In this document: positions 9,046 through 19,494 of the stretch, piece by piece | Numbering within the stretch: the first letter of the stretch is position 1 | Layout: each line of letters begins with the position of its first letter | Source: Amyloporia xantha | Taxonomy: Eukaryota; Basidiomycota; Agaricomycetes; Polyporales; Adustoporiaceae | Direction: 5' to 3' | NCBI GenBank assembly: GCA_036971615.1 | Contig: JAYKKR010000030.1 | Span: 372,001-436,000 of the forward strand | DNA length: 64,000 nucleotides | The notes under the pieces: model-generated | Seen by the model: only the letters and a program-made list of their open reading frames with translations | Databases searched by the model: none | Told to the model about the DNA's origin: nothing | Translations under genes and position numbers: made by a program

Positions 9046-11624
9046 CATCAGGAAAAACACTTTTTCTCTGAGGTAACCTAGGGTGCTCTGAGATATATGA
9101 GGTTTCCCAGAGTAGCTCAGGTTATCTCAGAGCATCTCAGGTAAACCTGAGTTTCTCTGAGATATTTTAGATTTCTCAGAGCATCCTAGGCTAGCTTGTG
9201 TTCCTTTGTGAGACAGTCGTATATTTATAAAGCTATAATACATTATTTCTGAACAGTATAATATGCAAATAGATTGTTTTCTCACTTGTTTGCATAATAA
9301 ATTGCTGGCATCTTTGATATGCATTATTTGAGCTATATTTTCTACTGGCTATGAAATAGCTATAGTATCCTACTACTTACTATCATTCTATTCACTTTAT
9401 AGGTTTTATTAGAATGATTTAAGTTAAATACATGTGAAGGCGATCTCTCGTACTGGCTAAAATGGAGATACTGAAATAAGAAATGTACATTCATACAGAA
9501 TTAGCACAAAGAGCTGCTGAATAGCAGGAATATAGTGGTGAGAGAAAGAATAAAGAGCATACTTGGACGGTTAACAGTCAAAAGTCAGAGGTCAAAGGTC
9601 AAAGGTCAAACAGAGTAAGACGCATCTCAGAATTGAGAATCTGGACTCTTGCCAATGAAAGAGACTGTAACTAGATAAATGGGGAGGTAAAGGAGTGTTA
9701 GATAGTTGAATAATGTGATATATCAGTGCAGGAATAGATAGAGAAGGACGCACATGAGGAATGGGAGCATGAGGAGGAGGTCGTTCAACATGCAACCATA
9801 GAACGAAAACCACTGGATGCGGACCCACCAATGTATATATCGTCTGAAAGCCTGCAATTAGGGCTTTCATTCTATCCAACAATCAAAGAAAACCGTCCAT
9901 GGGTTCCTGAGATATGGACAAGATGAGGTTTTTGATGAAAAAGAGAAATAGAGGAGGAAGGAGTGGACAGATTTGGATGAGCAAGGGCTCGTCTGGAAGA
10001 GCTTGACGATGCGAATAGAATGGTGTAAAAGCGAAGGGATAACTCACATTGGATCCCCAGATATCTCCCAATCAAAATCGCAAAAAAGCGCCCATTCCAT
10101 CCAAGACCCTTCAATATCTCCCAGAACTCCTTCATACCTTCACAGAATAGGATGGGACAGCCCTGAGACTCTTCTCCAAGAGTGGAGAATAAGGAAGAGA
10201 GAAGGAGGACTCACATGAGTTACCAGATAGTGCAGAGCAGGGACAGAACAACCGTCTAAGCTCAGTCAAGTCCCAGTGAACTAGACAAACCCCAAAGCCA
10301 CAGGCACTAAGATAGAGTCCCTAGTCACAGTATTTTAGATCCAAGATAGTACAGTTAATAGATATCAAGCAGTAGCAGCTAGGAGGAACAGCTGAGGAGA
10401 ACTTGAAGGGCAAATGCGCCCAAGTCCCTGCTAACCCTAAACCTGGGTTCCCAAAACAGGTGTCAGTCTGCCGCATCAAACTCTGACCAAATTAAGCAGC
10501 CACAGTCATTTCTTCTCTTCTTCCTCAACGACCACTCTGCTTCGTCTCCTTCCTTGCCACTTCACTATTTCTGTTTGCTTCAGCTTTCATATCCACTGTT
10601 CTTCTGCTCTCTGGTGTACATGTAGCTTGTTGCTGTATTTCTTGGACTCTGACTGGTTCTGTCTCAGGATATGATGATGTGCTGGCAGAGCGCATGGGTC
10701 ATAAGTTGGTTATTGCAGACACAGGTAAGTCCATATCTTCTTTCTTCCATTTGAATTTATGAATAAGTTATAACTGACACTCTTTCTATCCACTGGTAAT
10801 ATCAGCATTGAAATAACCATCTATGAATGTTGGCTGTTGACTGTTGGCTGTCGTCGTATGACAGTGAAACAATGTAAGTTCTATTTGTCTTGCTCTTGCA
10901 GGCGGACATACCCAATATATTTCAGATATAGCATGCACTCAGTGTGAATCTATGTTTCCTTACGACTTGTAATGATTGGTGAGTTATGTATATCAGTGAG
11001 AATACTCCTGGCATGTAAGTCGTCCATTTGCTTCTCCATATCTTAGCTGGACTAAATTCATGACTGTATCTACAGACATGGGCAATGGTGAATTGCGATT
11101 CTGATTACATTTATGTCATGTAAGTTGTCCGCTTCTGTCTGAATCCATTTATCATATTCCCTTACATTTTGTCCAAAATGAGCAGATTATCTCTGTCAAT
11201 CTTGTGTATGTCTTAGCTCTACTTTTCTTATTGGTGTATACTGAACATACTATTAGGATTTTCTGACAATTATTATTTGTATGCCTCACTGCAGGTCGCT
11301 ATTATGGCGGCTAGTACTAGATTCCTTTTTGTGTATATTATCTATGAATATATGGCTGTTTCTCATTACAAATAATATGACTTTAAGAGTGCTTGAATAC
11401 AAATAAACAAGAAGTTTGAAAGACGACAAAAGACCACTCAGGCTCATGTCAGAGTGCTCTCAGAGAACTCTGAGGTCACTCTGGGTTAACCTGAGAAATA
11501 ATTCTCATGTCGACGTAGTCTGAGAGCACTCTGGCTACTCTGAGTAGTCTGAATGCTCTGAGGTCTCCCAGATACTCTAGGATGCTCTTAGAGCAGCCTG
11601 GGACTAATAGGGTTTTTCCTGATG
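9046..11624. mobile_element. D1: 2,579-bp TIR element inserted in E
   Basis: E copy 2 provides the empty site (near 26536). The inserted block starts CATCAGGAAAAAC and ends with its exact inverse, a 13-bp perfect TIR, and is flanked by CT on both sides (9044-9045, 11625-11626), i.e. a 2-bp duplication. About 130-180 bp at each end are packed with CTCAGAG / CTCTGAG heptamers in both orientations, typical of transposase-binding subterminal repeats. The interior is AT-rich with no convincing transposase ORF. It does hold GTAAGT-type donors at about 10723, 10873, 11012 and 11117 with plausible acceptors between them. Probably non-autonomous. A TSD of 2 bp with these termini does not let me name the superfamily. 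Confidence 0.8.
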
Positions 11625-11640
11625 CTACATTGTATGGTAC

Positions 11641-12794
11641 TCAAATATAGCCATCCCACATCATCGATTCCACCTGGCTGACAGCATCGCGAGGGGGCCG
11701 AGCAGTGAGCAGAGTTTTGATAGGCTGGTTGAGCCTGAGGATGGTGTTGGCGACATTGATGTCTTCTTCAATGCGCTTCAGCTTTTCTTGCAAAGCTGCC
11801 CCTTGCAAATGCATGATTTGGGTATCCCTTGTGCTAGGGAAGCCCTCTTCTCTGCTGTTAGCGAATGGCGAAGACATCAGGCGAGAGACATCCCTGGCGC
11901 CATCCCCGACACCATACTCGGCGCCATACTCAGTGCCATCCCCGACGCCATACTCGGTGCCATCCCTGGTGCCATCCCCAACACCATCCCCGGCGCCACT
12001 CATGCTGCCATCTACACCGCCATCCGGTAGAGCAACGGGTCCTGTATTGAAATGATAGAATGAATGAGTACATCAGACTAATGGAGTGAATGAGACCATA
12101 CCCGGTGAAGGAGTGGGCGGCAGGTCGAGCAAATCCCAACACACAATGTCAGGGGGAGATCTAGACACAGCACGGTTGTGGGTGGATGGCGAACGAGGGC
12201 CAGTGGACAAGGGGATGTTGAAGTTTCCTCCAGGTCTTGGAGTGTGCTGTGGCGATGGCGCCAAGTCGAAATAGGGGTCAGCGAGGGAATCCAAGATAGG
12301 TGATGTTGGAATATTGAACAGGTCTCGTGATGGCGCAGAGGGCGAGGGCGAGGGCGACCGTGATAAGTCAAAATCAGCCCTCAACCATTGAGGGAAGGGC
12401 CGCTGAGGCTCAGGAGAGATGGGGGTGGGGGAAATCACGAAGTCAACAGCTCTGTGTGCAGAGGGGGCCGCGATGGTGCAGGGGATGGTGGGCGTTCCTG
12501 GGGTGATAAATTGAACGTTGCATTGCGATTGTCAGGAGATACCGGCGTGGGGGACTGGGCGAAGCGGAAATGTTTTGGGGGCGGAGGCGAGTATGGCGAG
12601 GATGGCAAGTCGAATGGCGCTCGGGATGGCGCAGGCGTGGCTGTGGGCGAAGGCAACAAGTCCAAAATGGGACGGGACTGGGGATCGGACTCCTCCTGTG
12701 CAGCATCGAAGTCAAAAGGGGGCCAGGCTGGAATGAGTCAGTACATTGGCGGCGTCAGGCTAAGGAATATTGCATGCGCACCTGGTTGATGCAT
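11641..12794 (-). CDS. Proline-rich, coiled-coil protein gene of element E (three exons, one frameshift)
   Basis: Inferred exons on the minus strand: 12782-12794 (start M-H-Q-P), 12102-12727, 11641-12041. Introns 12728-12781 (54 nt) and 12042-12101 (60 nt) have GT/AG ends and keep phase. The N-terminal two thirds are Pro/Ser rich. After the last intron comes a degenerate Gly-Asp-Gly repeat (GDGTRDGTEYG type), then a predicted helix (LQEKLKRIEEDIN) and a conserved tail ending W-D-G-Y-I. One shift of frame is needed inside exon 2 near 12440-12460; no splice solves it, so the copy may be dead or the sequence wrong. The same last exons are in E copy 2, where the Gly repeat carries a different one-base loss. 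Function unknown. Confidence 0.55.
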
Positions 12795-13023
12795 GTGGAG
12801 GGGCAATGTCAGGGAAGTGGAGAAAAGCGCAATCACCCAAGTTTTGCGAGAGGCATGTAATAAAGGCTTGAGGGCGACACGTGTAGTTCCGATCGGTTGG
12901 CCGCAGATCTTTCCGGTAGGCGCCCATCTTCGACTTCCGCGCTGTGCCGAGTGCTTCTGACTTCATCTCCACGACTCTTACTGCCACCACTGTCCACTCT
13001 GCTACCCCCATTCCTCTGCTGTC
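12795..13023. other. Divergent intergenic stretch in E
   Basis: Lies between the start of the minus-strand proline-rich gene (12794) and the plus-strand start at 13024. It is the likely shared promoter region of two divergent genes. No TATA box or repeated site is evident. Confidence 0.35.
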
Positions 13024-13468
13024 ATGTCTGTCGCGTCCATCCAACCCTCCATCCTGCTCACCACCGCACGCATTGAAGAGGCGTTGAAGGTCGCGCCGCC
13101 CTGAGGAGATCCCCGCTATCAAGAGTTTGAATCAGCGCTGTGGAAAGAGGTGGTAAGTGAACACCATGTGTTTCATTTGACATGCACATCCCATGGACGC
13201 ACTGATGCTTTTTCAGAACGACGTGTTTGTGCCGCTGAAGGCGCTCAGCTCGCACAATGGACTGCGAGTGCCTCCGCTCCTGGTGAGCGCAATGGCGCAG
13301 TTCTCCCTCGCAACCGCAACTAACGTCATTACCAATATCGCCGCCATCAAGCCCGACGATCCGCTCATCGAGACGCACCGGCTCTCCAAGTACGTGTGGC
13401 GAGGCGATTTCCTCGTCGAGAACCTGGGGGAAAATCAATGGTGGAAAGGCAAGTGGATGGCGTTCTAG
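13024..13468 (+). pseudogene. Small two-exon gene of element E with an in-frame TGA
   Basis: ATG 13024, exon 1 to 13152, intron 13153-13216 (GTAAGT...CAG, 64 nt, phase 0), exon 2 to stop at 13468: 127 codons with one internal TGA at 13102-13104. The TGA sits where CGA would fit (A-P-P-stop-G-D-P), so a C-to-T change is likely. The product would be mostly helical with no recognised domain. Its 3' end lies about 13 bp from the end of the convergent KDZ-like fragment on the minus strand. Function unknown. Confidence 0.5.
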
Positions 13469-13481
13469 CGCCACGTCATTG

Positions 13482-13938
13482 CTAACACTTGGAGCACAGG
13501 TTTGCGGAAGCGTTCGAGTGATGTGGTGTTGGGGAAGGGGGAGGATCTCCAGGAGGCGCTTCTAGCTCGATGATATGACTTAGGTACTCTTCTCGAAGAG
13601 GAAGCCATTCTTGCATAAAGTCGTTCTGCAACTGGCTCGCTTTCAGCCTTCACATTGAACAGCCCAAATATGGCGACAGAGCTCACCTTGTGCAGACTTC
13701 TCATCGGCATCACATTGTCGAACACCACATGTTCCTGCAGCGGCTCCGAATATTGATCATGAGACGCGGCTTTAGAGGGGGACTGTGATGGAGATCTGGC
13801 ATCTGCGACCTGCAGCGATGCGCGTGGAATCGGTATTTCTTCTGGAACATAAGTTACGGCGCCTCTTGCAGTTCGCCGCTCTTTGCGCCGCACAAACATC
13901 GCATCGCCACTGACGTCTTGCTTCTTGGTGCGCGCCAT
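13482..13938 (-). pseudogene. KDZ-like transposase, N-terminal fragment
   Basis: Exon 1 13687-13938 (start M-A-R-T-K-K-Q), intron 13626-13686 (61 nt, GT/AG, phase 0), exon 2 13482-13625, 131 aa. After a basic Ser-rich leader comes N-D-F-M-Q-E-W-L-P-L-R-E-E-Y-L, then I-E-L-E and a terminal C-S-K-C followed by TAG. KDZ transposases of agaricomycetes commonly have a W-x-P-x-R-D-x-Y-L...L-R-x-E-G segment before a CxC cysteine cluster. The layout fits, but the catalytic core is absent: beyond the stop lies the convergent small gene. So this is the front end of a transposase, not a working one. Another Cys-cluster protein is possible. Confidence 0.45.
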
Positions 13939-14211
13939 GACCGAATCACCACGGACAGATGACAATTGCCTTATTGTGATCCATGACAGCTTCCTTTTCA
14001 TACTGAATGAGAAACTCTCATGCCCCTTCCTCATGATGTCTTATCAATAACGGATCTTATACACGCGATCATCTGCAGGTAATTTGCCGATGCTTATCTG
14101 CGACAGATCTTCGCCATGACCTTCCCTCAAGGCGATCACCCGATCCCCCATCCACTGCTCAAATGCAGCCCGCAGATCACGCTATTTTACCCATTCACAA
14201 CCCACATCACA

Positions 14212-14998
14212 ATGGCTCCCGCTTTTGCTAATTGCGCCAAATCCGTCGCCAACCTCATCGCTATCAATTGCTGTCTTGTCGTGTACTACTCCTGGCGCTG
14301 CGAACAGGCTATCACCACGGTGCGGACCGCTTGCGCCAATCCAACCAGCAATGTCGCCATCGACCTCACGTTGGCGAGGTGGGAGATCGGGCTTCGTATG
14401 GAAATGGTACCATTTCGAAATTGTCACACCAATACATCTGCACTGACGGCTAACAGGATGCCATCAACAGGACGCCATCCGCAACTGTCTTGGCCGCCTC
14501 GCACTCGTTGGCGTCACCGACGTCGAGCTGCCGGATGTGGTCCAGAAGATCGTCAACACTACCACGTTCGGCACCATCTCCAGGATCGACGTCATGAATA
14601 TCTTGCCTTACACACCGCTTCCTGTGCCGCCATCGCCACAGCTTCAGCAACTCCATACGGACACTGACCCTGCATGGTGGACTTGGCCTGATGTCCCTCC
14701 CAGCAACCTTCCATTGTGGTGGAAGTGTCCACTGGTTGACAGAGTGAGTGCCCGCTCTTCTAGTTGTATGTGACATGCTGACACATTCCTGGTGTTACTA
14801 TTTGGATAGCATCGCGGAGACACCTATCGGATCAACTGCGGCGACATGAGCGCAGTCCTCACTCGTTTGGAAGAGGTCGAGAAGCTCGCCACACGCTTTG
14901 TCGAGAACCGCCATCAAGACGCAGACGAGATCTCCAGGATTTTGGATGGATACAGGGAGGTGCTTTTGCCAGATGAGGTGTGGGGTACTGTCTCCTAG
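14212..14998 (+). CDS. 218-aa protein of element E (three exons, intact)
   Basis: Exons 14212-14406, 14471-14743, 14810-14998. Introns of 64 and 66 nt have GT/AG borders and all phases are zero, giving 218 aa with no stop. The N-terminus (A-N-L-I-A-I-N-C-C-L-V-V-Y-Y) may be a short membrane segment or a hydrophobic helix. The middle is helical, followed by a Pro-rich linker with W-W-T-W and L-W-W-K, and a C-terminal amphipathic helix rich in Glu, Arg and Leu. No family recognised. It is the only coding region of E copy 1 without damage. Two in-phase introns and the clean frame argue that it is, or was until recently, under selection. It may be cargo of the element or a captured host gene. Confidence 0.65.
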
Positions 14999-15969
14999 CG
15001 CCATCTCGCAGGTGGGTCTCGTCTGGTTGTGTATGTATTTCTTGTCACTCCCTGTATGAGCACGAGTGCATGACGTCCCCAGTGTCTGCCATTCGTCCAA
15101 TGGACCTCGTATTTAAGTGGCTGAATCACATTACCATCCAATCATGTGGATGGCGATGCGATTCAGACACTTAACTTCCGGGTAGCATTGACGAATGGCC
15201 CAGCTCGAGGACACCAGCAAATCATGCTCTTTGGACGTCACGCCATGTCAAAGGTGGGTGTTTCCAGGTGGTGTATGTATTCGTTGCGTCTGCACAGTGA
15301 GAGCATGAAGGCATGATGTCCTTTTGCGCCAGCCGATCCTTCAATGTCCTTGGTATTCAAGTGGCTGAATTGGATGGCCATCCAACAATGGTTGGATGGC
15401 GATTCGATTCAGATGCTTTGATCCAGGGTAGCATTGAAGAATCGTGCAGGTTGAGAATGCGAGCACATCATGCCGGCTGCGCACCATGTGCCACACCTAC
15501 GCGCGCCATGCACGGCGCCATCGGATGGCGCATATTGCCGCTGAACGAGGCGGCTTCATCTATGACCTTCGGAGCCACAGGTATGCGGCTCTGAAGAGCA
15601 TAGATGAAGGCGCCCTGTCTGGCGAGCGATAGCGCCATCTCCCAACAGTGAGCATCAGCGCGCATGCACTTCGCCATCGGATGGCGCCCATTGCCGCCGG
15701 TCAAGGCCCATTTGACTTATGTCCTTCTGAGCCACAGGTATGCGGCTCGGAGGAACATAAGTCAGGTCTTCCTGTCTGGAGTCTGACTCTCTAACGTGAG
15801 TTTCAAATTTATGGTCTGAATGGATGCGGGATTCATGCATGGCGCTGTTGGATAAACCCATTAACTCCTTGCTCTCTACGTTCAAACAGTGGAATCGAGT
15901 TGCCCTCCGTGCCATGAGTACTCCGGATGCAGCTGATTTGTCCATCAGCATCAGGGGTCACTAGTGGTG
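14999..15969. repeat. Series of four imperfect hairpins in two related pairs
   Basis: Hairpin A about 15088-15200 and hairpin B about 15334-15444 are diverged copies of one ~245-bp unit (shared flanks with GTGTATGTATT and GCATGA). Hairpin C (15554-15609) and D (15713-15764) are a second pair sharing the loop region ACAGGTATGC. C closes with an 11-bp stem (CTTCATCTATG) and D with a 10-bp stem (TGACTTATGT): different sequence, both paired. No protein-coding signal. They could be foldback repeats or small-RNA precursors. Confidence 0.55.
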
Positions 15970-17187
15970 GCCAGGATTGTAATACAATTGCCCTCAGACC
16001 TCCTGAAATGGTCGTGTATGGTGAGTTAGCATTGTATTGTAATAGATGCCCTGCACAGATTGTGATTGTAGATCCTCACTATATTGTGAATGAGCATTGT
16101 ACAACAAGCATTGTGGATGGGCCTTGTGAGCGCTGTGAATGATTGTGAATGAATATTGTATGTCCTGTAAATGATTGTAGATGGGTATTGTACATCCTGT
16201 GAATGATTGTGGATGGGCATTGTATGTTCTGTAGATCATTGTGGATGAGCATTGTAAGCCCTGTTGATCATTGTGGATGAGCATTGTAAGCCCTGTTGAT
16301 CATTGTGGATGAGCATTGTAAGCCCTGTTGATCATTGTGGATGGGCATTGTAAGTCCTGTGAATGATTGTGGATGGACACTGTGAGCCTTGTAAGTAATT
16401 GTGAATGAGCATTGTAAGCCCTGTAAATGATTGTAAATGACTATTGTAGGCCCTGTAAATGATTGTAGATGGGCATTGTAAGCCTTGTAAATGATTGTGG
16501 ATGGGCACCATATATCCTGTAAATCATTGTGGATGGGTATTGTAGTATTTCTACTGAATAGGTTCTGGGTCAAAATATCATATTAAAATTCGCTTATTTC
16601 TGTTAATCCAAATATGGTAATGTCCAGTAAGGTTATGATATACCATTAGGATCCATTTGAATGCGGCTATTCAAAATTCCAATTGGCTCAATGCTTGCTA
16701 TACATCATTAGAAACCATTTGAATGGGCCATTCCAAATATGGTAATGGTCAATCTGGGGCTGCTATATGCCACTGGGATCCACTCCAATATGGCTATTCA
16801 ATACAATAATCATAATTGCACCAGATTGTTGCATACAATGCTCATCCACAATGATCAACAGGGCTTACAATGCTCATCCACAATGATCAACAGAGCTTAC
16901 AATGCTCATCCACAATGATCTACAGAACATACAATGCCCATCCACAATCATTCACAGGATGTACAATACCCATCTACAATCATTTACAGGACATACAATA
17001 TTCATTCACAATCATTCACAGCGCTCACAAGGCCCATCCACAATGCTTGTTGTACAATGCTCATTCACAATATAGTGAGGATCTACAATCACAATCTGTG
17101 CAGGGCATCTATTACAATACAATGCTAACTCACCATACACAACCATTTCAGGAGGTTTGAGGGCAATTGTATTACAATCCTGTGAAC
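15970..17187. repeat. 1.2-kb inverted repeat built of ~32-bp minisatellite units
   Basis: The left arm (15970 to about 16330) and right arm (about 16838-17187) are inverse copies, both ending with CAGGATTGTAATACAATTG on the outer side. Both arms contain tandem units of about 32 bp with ATTGTGGATGAGCATTGTA. The array continues into the spacer to about 16555. The spacer core (16600-16835) has three looser direct repeats of about 70 bp. Translations on either strand are only repeat peptides. Confidence 0.75.
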
Positions 17188-17204
17188 CACAGCTGGAGAG
17201 CTGC

Positions 17205-17935
17205 ACCACGCTTTGGAGAAGTGCGCCATGAGATATCCAAGAAAGTGCCATGCTCTCAAAGCTGCACCATGAGACTGTGAAAAAAGCACCATCAAATTCT
17301 CAAAAATGCGCCATGCTCTGCAAAGCTGCGCTATGAGATATCCAAGAAAGCGCCATGCTTGGGAGAGCTGCACCATGCTTTGGAGAGCTGCACCATGAGA
17401 CTGTCAAAAAAGCGCCATCAAATTTGCAAAAAAGTGCCATGCTTTACAAAGCTGCACCATGAGATTCTCAAAAATGCGCCATGCTTTATAAAGCTGCCCC
17501 ATGAGATTCTCAAAAATGCGCCATGCTTTATAAAGCTGCCCCATGAGATTCTCAAAAATGCGCCATGCTTTATAAAGCTGCCCCATGAGATTCTCAAAAA
17601 TGCGCCATGCTTTATAAAGCTGCACCATGAGAATCCCAACAAAGCGCCATGGTTGGGAGAGCTGCGCCATGCTTTGGAGAGCTGCACCATGAGACTGTCA
17701 AAAAAGCGCCATAAAATTCCCAAAAAAATGTGCCATGCTTTACAAAGTTGTGCCATGACATTCCCCCAAAAAGCGCCATGCTCTACCAAGCTGCGCCATC
17801 AGATTGTCAAAAAAGCGCCATGCTTTGGACAACTGTGCCATCAAATTCCCAAAAAAGCTGCGTGGTTTGCAGAGCTGTAGGATTAAATTCCCAACAAAGT
17901 GCCATGCTCTATCAAGCTGTGCCATGCTGAAATAT
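17205..17935. repeat. 42-bp minisatellite (GCGCCATG-type) array
   Basis: Four near-perfect 42-bp units start at 17464, 17506, 17548 and 17590; degenerate units extend over 17205-17935. Each unit contains GCGCCATGCTTTATAAAGC. Since 42 is a multiple of three, long open frames appear on both strands (14-residue repeat), but these look like by-products of the repeat. Confidence 0.8.
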
Positions 17936-18275
17936 AGCTAGAGTTTATGGCGCAGGCAGCTGTGCCCTGTCTGTAGGCTATATGATACACCTCGGCCATC
18001 CCTACATTGAAGGCCAGAATATACCACAATAATATGGCGCACTCAACCGCGCCGTATCTGTAGGCTATATTATAGCCCTCGGCCGACACTACTTGAAGGC
18101 GAGAATATACCAGGGAAATATGGCGCACTCGGCCGCGCTGTATCTGCAGGCTATATTATAGCCCTCGGCCGACCCTTGACTGTAGGCTATAGCGAGGGCG
18201 TCGGCCGACGTCCGCTCTCCTGACAAAGTAATAAGAATTTCACCCATATCTCTCCCTATAGAGTAGGCTATAATG
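17936..18275 (+). repeat. E copy 1, right subterminal repeats and terminal repeat
   Basis: Three units with AGGCTATATTATAGCCCTC and CGGCCGA, then a block from CGGCCGACGTCCGCTCTCC to CTCCCTATAGAGTAGGCTATA. The last block matches the outer end of E copy 2 (27000-27075) closely. I take it as the terminal repeat of E. The exact outer border and TSD cannot be fixed, because the adjacent ORF of G2 ends inside it. Confidence 0.6.
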
Positions 18276-18969
18276 ACTGAATGGGCTCAGGATTATTGGG
18301 GTCAGCAACTCGGAGGCGGAAATGAATCATTCGTTCAATGACATTGGCAAAGTGGAGGCGGCGAATGGTGCGAGTGCGAGCCATGAGGAGACCTTCAATC
18401 TGGGCATCGAGTTCCTTTTGCATGCGGTCGAAGGCGAGGAGATGCAGGGAAAGCCAGCGATAGCGGATGATGTCGGCCTGAAGGTTGCGGTCACCGTCGG
18501 CCTCCACTGTTGCCCACAGGGCCTCTGCCTGAGGTCCAGAAGGTGCGTCAATGAAGTCGCGAAATCTGTTGTTGAATTCAGTGACTCGATGGAAAGAAGG
18601 ATGACTTATGATGGGCAGAGCAACAAGCTCACTGGGAACATCTAGTTCGACTTGGTCGAGGTCCACCCTGTCGTAGACGACAGTGTAGTGCATTCGTCCA
18701 TTAGACTCTACTCCTGGAAGAGGAGTTCGATCAAAAGGTCGTCGTGGTACGAGGTAGTCCAGGCCAGGGAGAGAGTTGTTGGAGAGAGCAGGAGATGGGT
18801 CGATGGACGGAGGGTCGGGGTTAGGTGGACGATACTCAGGTTCCAAATTCGCCAAGTACCTGAGACGTCCCGCGTCATCCAGACCCGGAGTAGGGATAGT
18901 GATGCGAATCTCAGGGGTGGCGGCACGAGGAGGGTTCCGCTGGGCGGCAGACTGGGATGGAGCATCCAT
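18268..18969 (-). CDS. G2 post-pol ORF c (233 aa)
   Basis: ATG 18969, stop 18270-18268, 233 aa. The N-terminal ~110 residues are Pro/Asp rich with P-E-I-R-I-T-I-P; the C-terminal half is helical with many Arg, Gln and Leu. No domain recognised and no membrane segment. It is on the same strand and downstream of G2 pol and of two smaller membrane-like ORFs. Its stop codon falls in the terminal repeat of element E, so its natural C-terminus may have been replaced at the junction. Confidence 0.45.
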   Translation of the reverse strand: MDAPSQSAAQRNPPRAATPEIRITIPTPGLDDAGRLRYLANLEPEYRPPNPDPPSIDPSPALSNNSLPGLDYLVPRRPFDRTPLPGVESNGRMHYTVVYDRVDLDQVELDVPSELVALPIISHPSFHRVTEFNNRFRDFIDAPSGPQAEALWATVEADGDRNLQADIIRYRWLSLHLLAFDRMQKELDAQIEGLLMARTRTIRRLHFANVIERMIHFRLRVADPNNPEPIQSL

Positions 18970-19131
18970 GGCGAACGAAGGAGGATAGATAATACGAGTG
19001 AGGAAGATGGTAAGTAGTCCCTAGGAATGGTGTGGTGTAACAGATGAGCGATGGGGTAGTGATACCCAAAAAGGGCGTACAAGGGTGGAAAGGCGAAGTT
19101 GGAAGAAACGACGAAGGATACAATGTACAAA

Positions 19132-19422
19132 CTAATAGGTTGGCGGTGGCGGATGGTTAAGATTCTGAACTCTAATGCCCCCCTCTCTATCCTGCAGCAC
19201 CAAAGGAGGTAGATGGTGTTCGGTGAGTAGGTCGAGGGAATGCTGATGCAAAGCGCGGAGCTGGTTGTCGACGAGTTGTTGCTGGGTCTGGTATGAGTAA
19301 AGGACGAACCAGCCGGCAGCGGCGACGAGGATGCAGGCAGTGACGAGGACGACGAGGACGAGACCAAAAGAGAGGATGCCAAAGATGAGGAGGAGGACGG
19401 TTGGGTCGAGGGAGTAGGCCAT
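19132..19422 (-). CDS. G2 post-pol ORF b, small membrane protein (96 aa)
   Basis: ATG 19422, 96 aa. Residues about 8-42 are a long hydrophobic stretch (LLLIFGILSFGLVLVVLV and on), flanked by a short N-terminus and a polar C-terminal tail rich in Gln, His and Leu that ends Pro-rich. This looks like a single-pass membrane protein. It has no similarity I can name. Spacing to ORF a is about 72 bp and to ORF c about 162 bp, all on the pol strand, so a common origin within the element is likely. Confidence 0.45.
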   Translation of the reverse strand: MAYSLDPTVLLLIFGILSFGLVLVVLVTACILVAAAGWFVLYSYQTQQQLVDNQLRALHQHSLDLLTEHHLPPLVLQDREGGIRVQNLNHPPPPTY

Positions 19423-19494
19423 GGTGCTTTAATATAGTGAGAATCGAGGTGACGCAAAAGAACAAATCGCATAGGAAATACCAAAAACGACGAA

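Larger units (their letters stand above)
8636..18275 (-). mobile_element. Element E, copy 1 (large TIR DNA element, left end cut by G1)
   Basis: The left part (8636-9045 plus 11625 to about 12290) is the inverted copy of 25869-26946. The right end (about 18190-18275) resembles the outer end of copy 2 (about 27000-27075) in the same outward orientation. That is expected of terminal inverted repeats when the two copies lie in opposite orientation. Both ends carry subterminal units built around CGGCCGA and TATATTATAGC. Cargo: a proline-rich gene, a small TGA-bearing gene, a KDZ-like N-terminal fragment, a 218-aa gene, hairpins and minisatellites. No complete transposase is present, so this copy is probably non-autonomous. 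Family assignment (KDZ-like) rests on one fragment and is tentative. Confidence 0.6.

Noticed and set aside
9592..10135. Two overlapping minus-strand frames (96 and 87 codons) in D1
   Set aside because: No conserved residues or start context; they overlap each other in different frames and lie in low-complexity sequence.
11865..12050. His/Arg-rich plus-strand frame
   Set aside because: Antisense shadow of the Gly-Asp repeat in the proline-rich gene of E.
16140..16555. CRISPR-like array
   Set aside because: Units are contiguous without unique spacers and the genome is eukaryotic; it is a minisatellite.
15994..17160. Several 60-100-codon frames rich in His, Ile and Gln
   Set aside because: They are translations of the ~32-bp tandem units in both arms of the inverted repeat.
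17359..17880. 173-codon open frame with 14-residue repeats
   Set aside because: It follows the 42-bp minisatellite; the other strand is equally open. No codon or splice signal of a gene.
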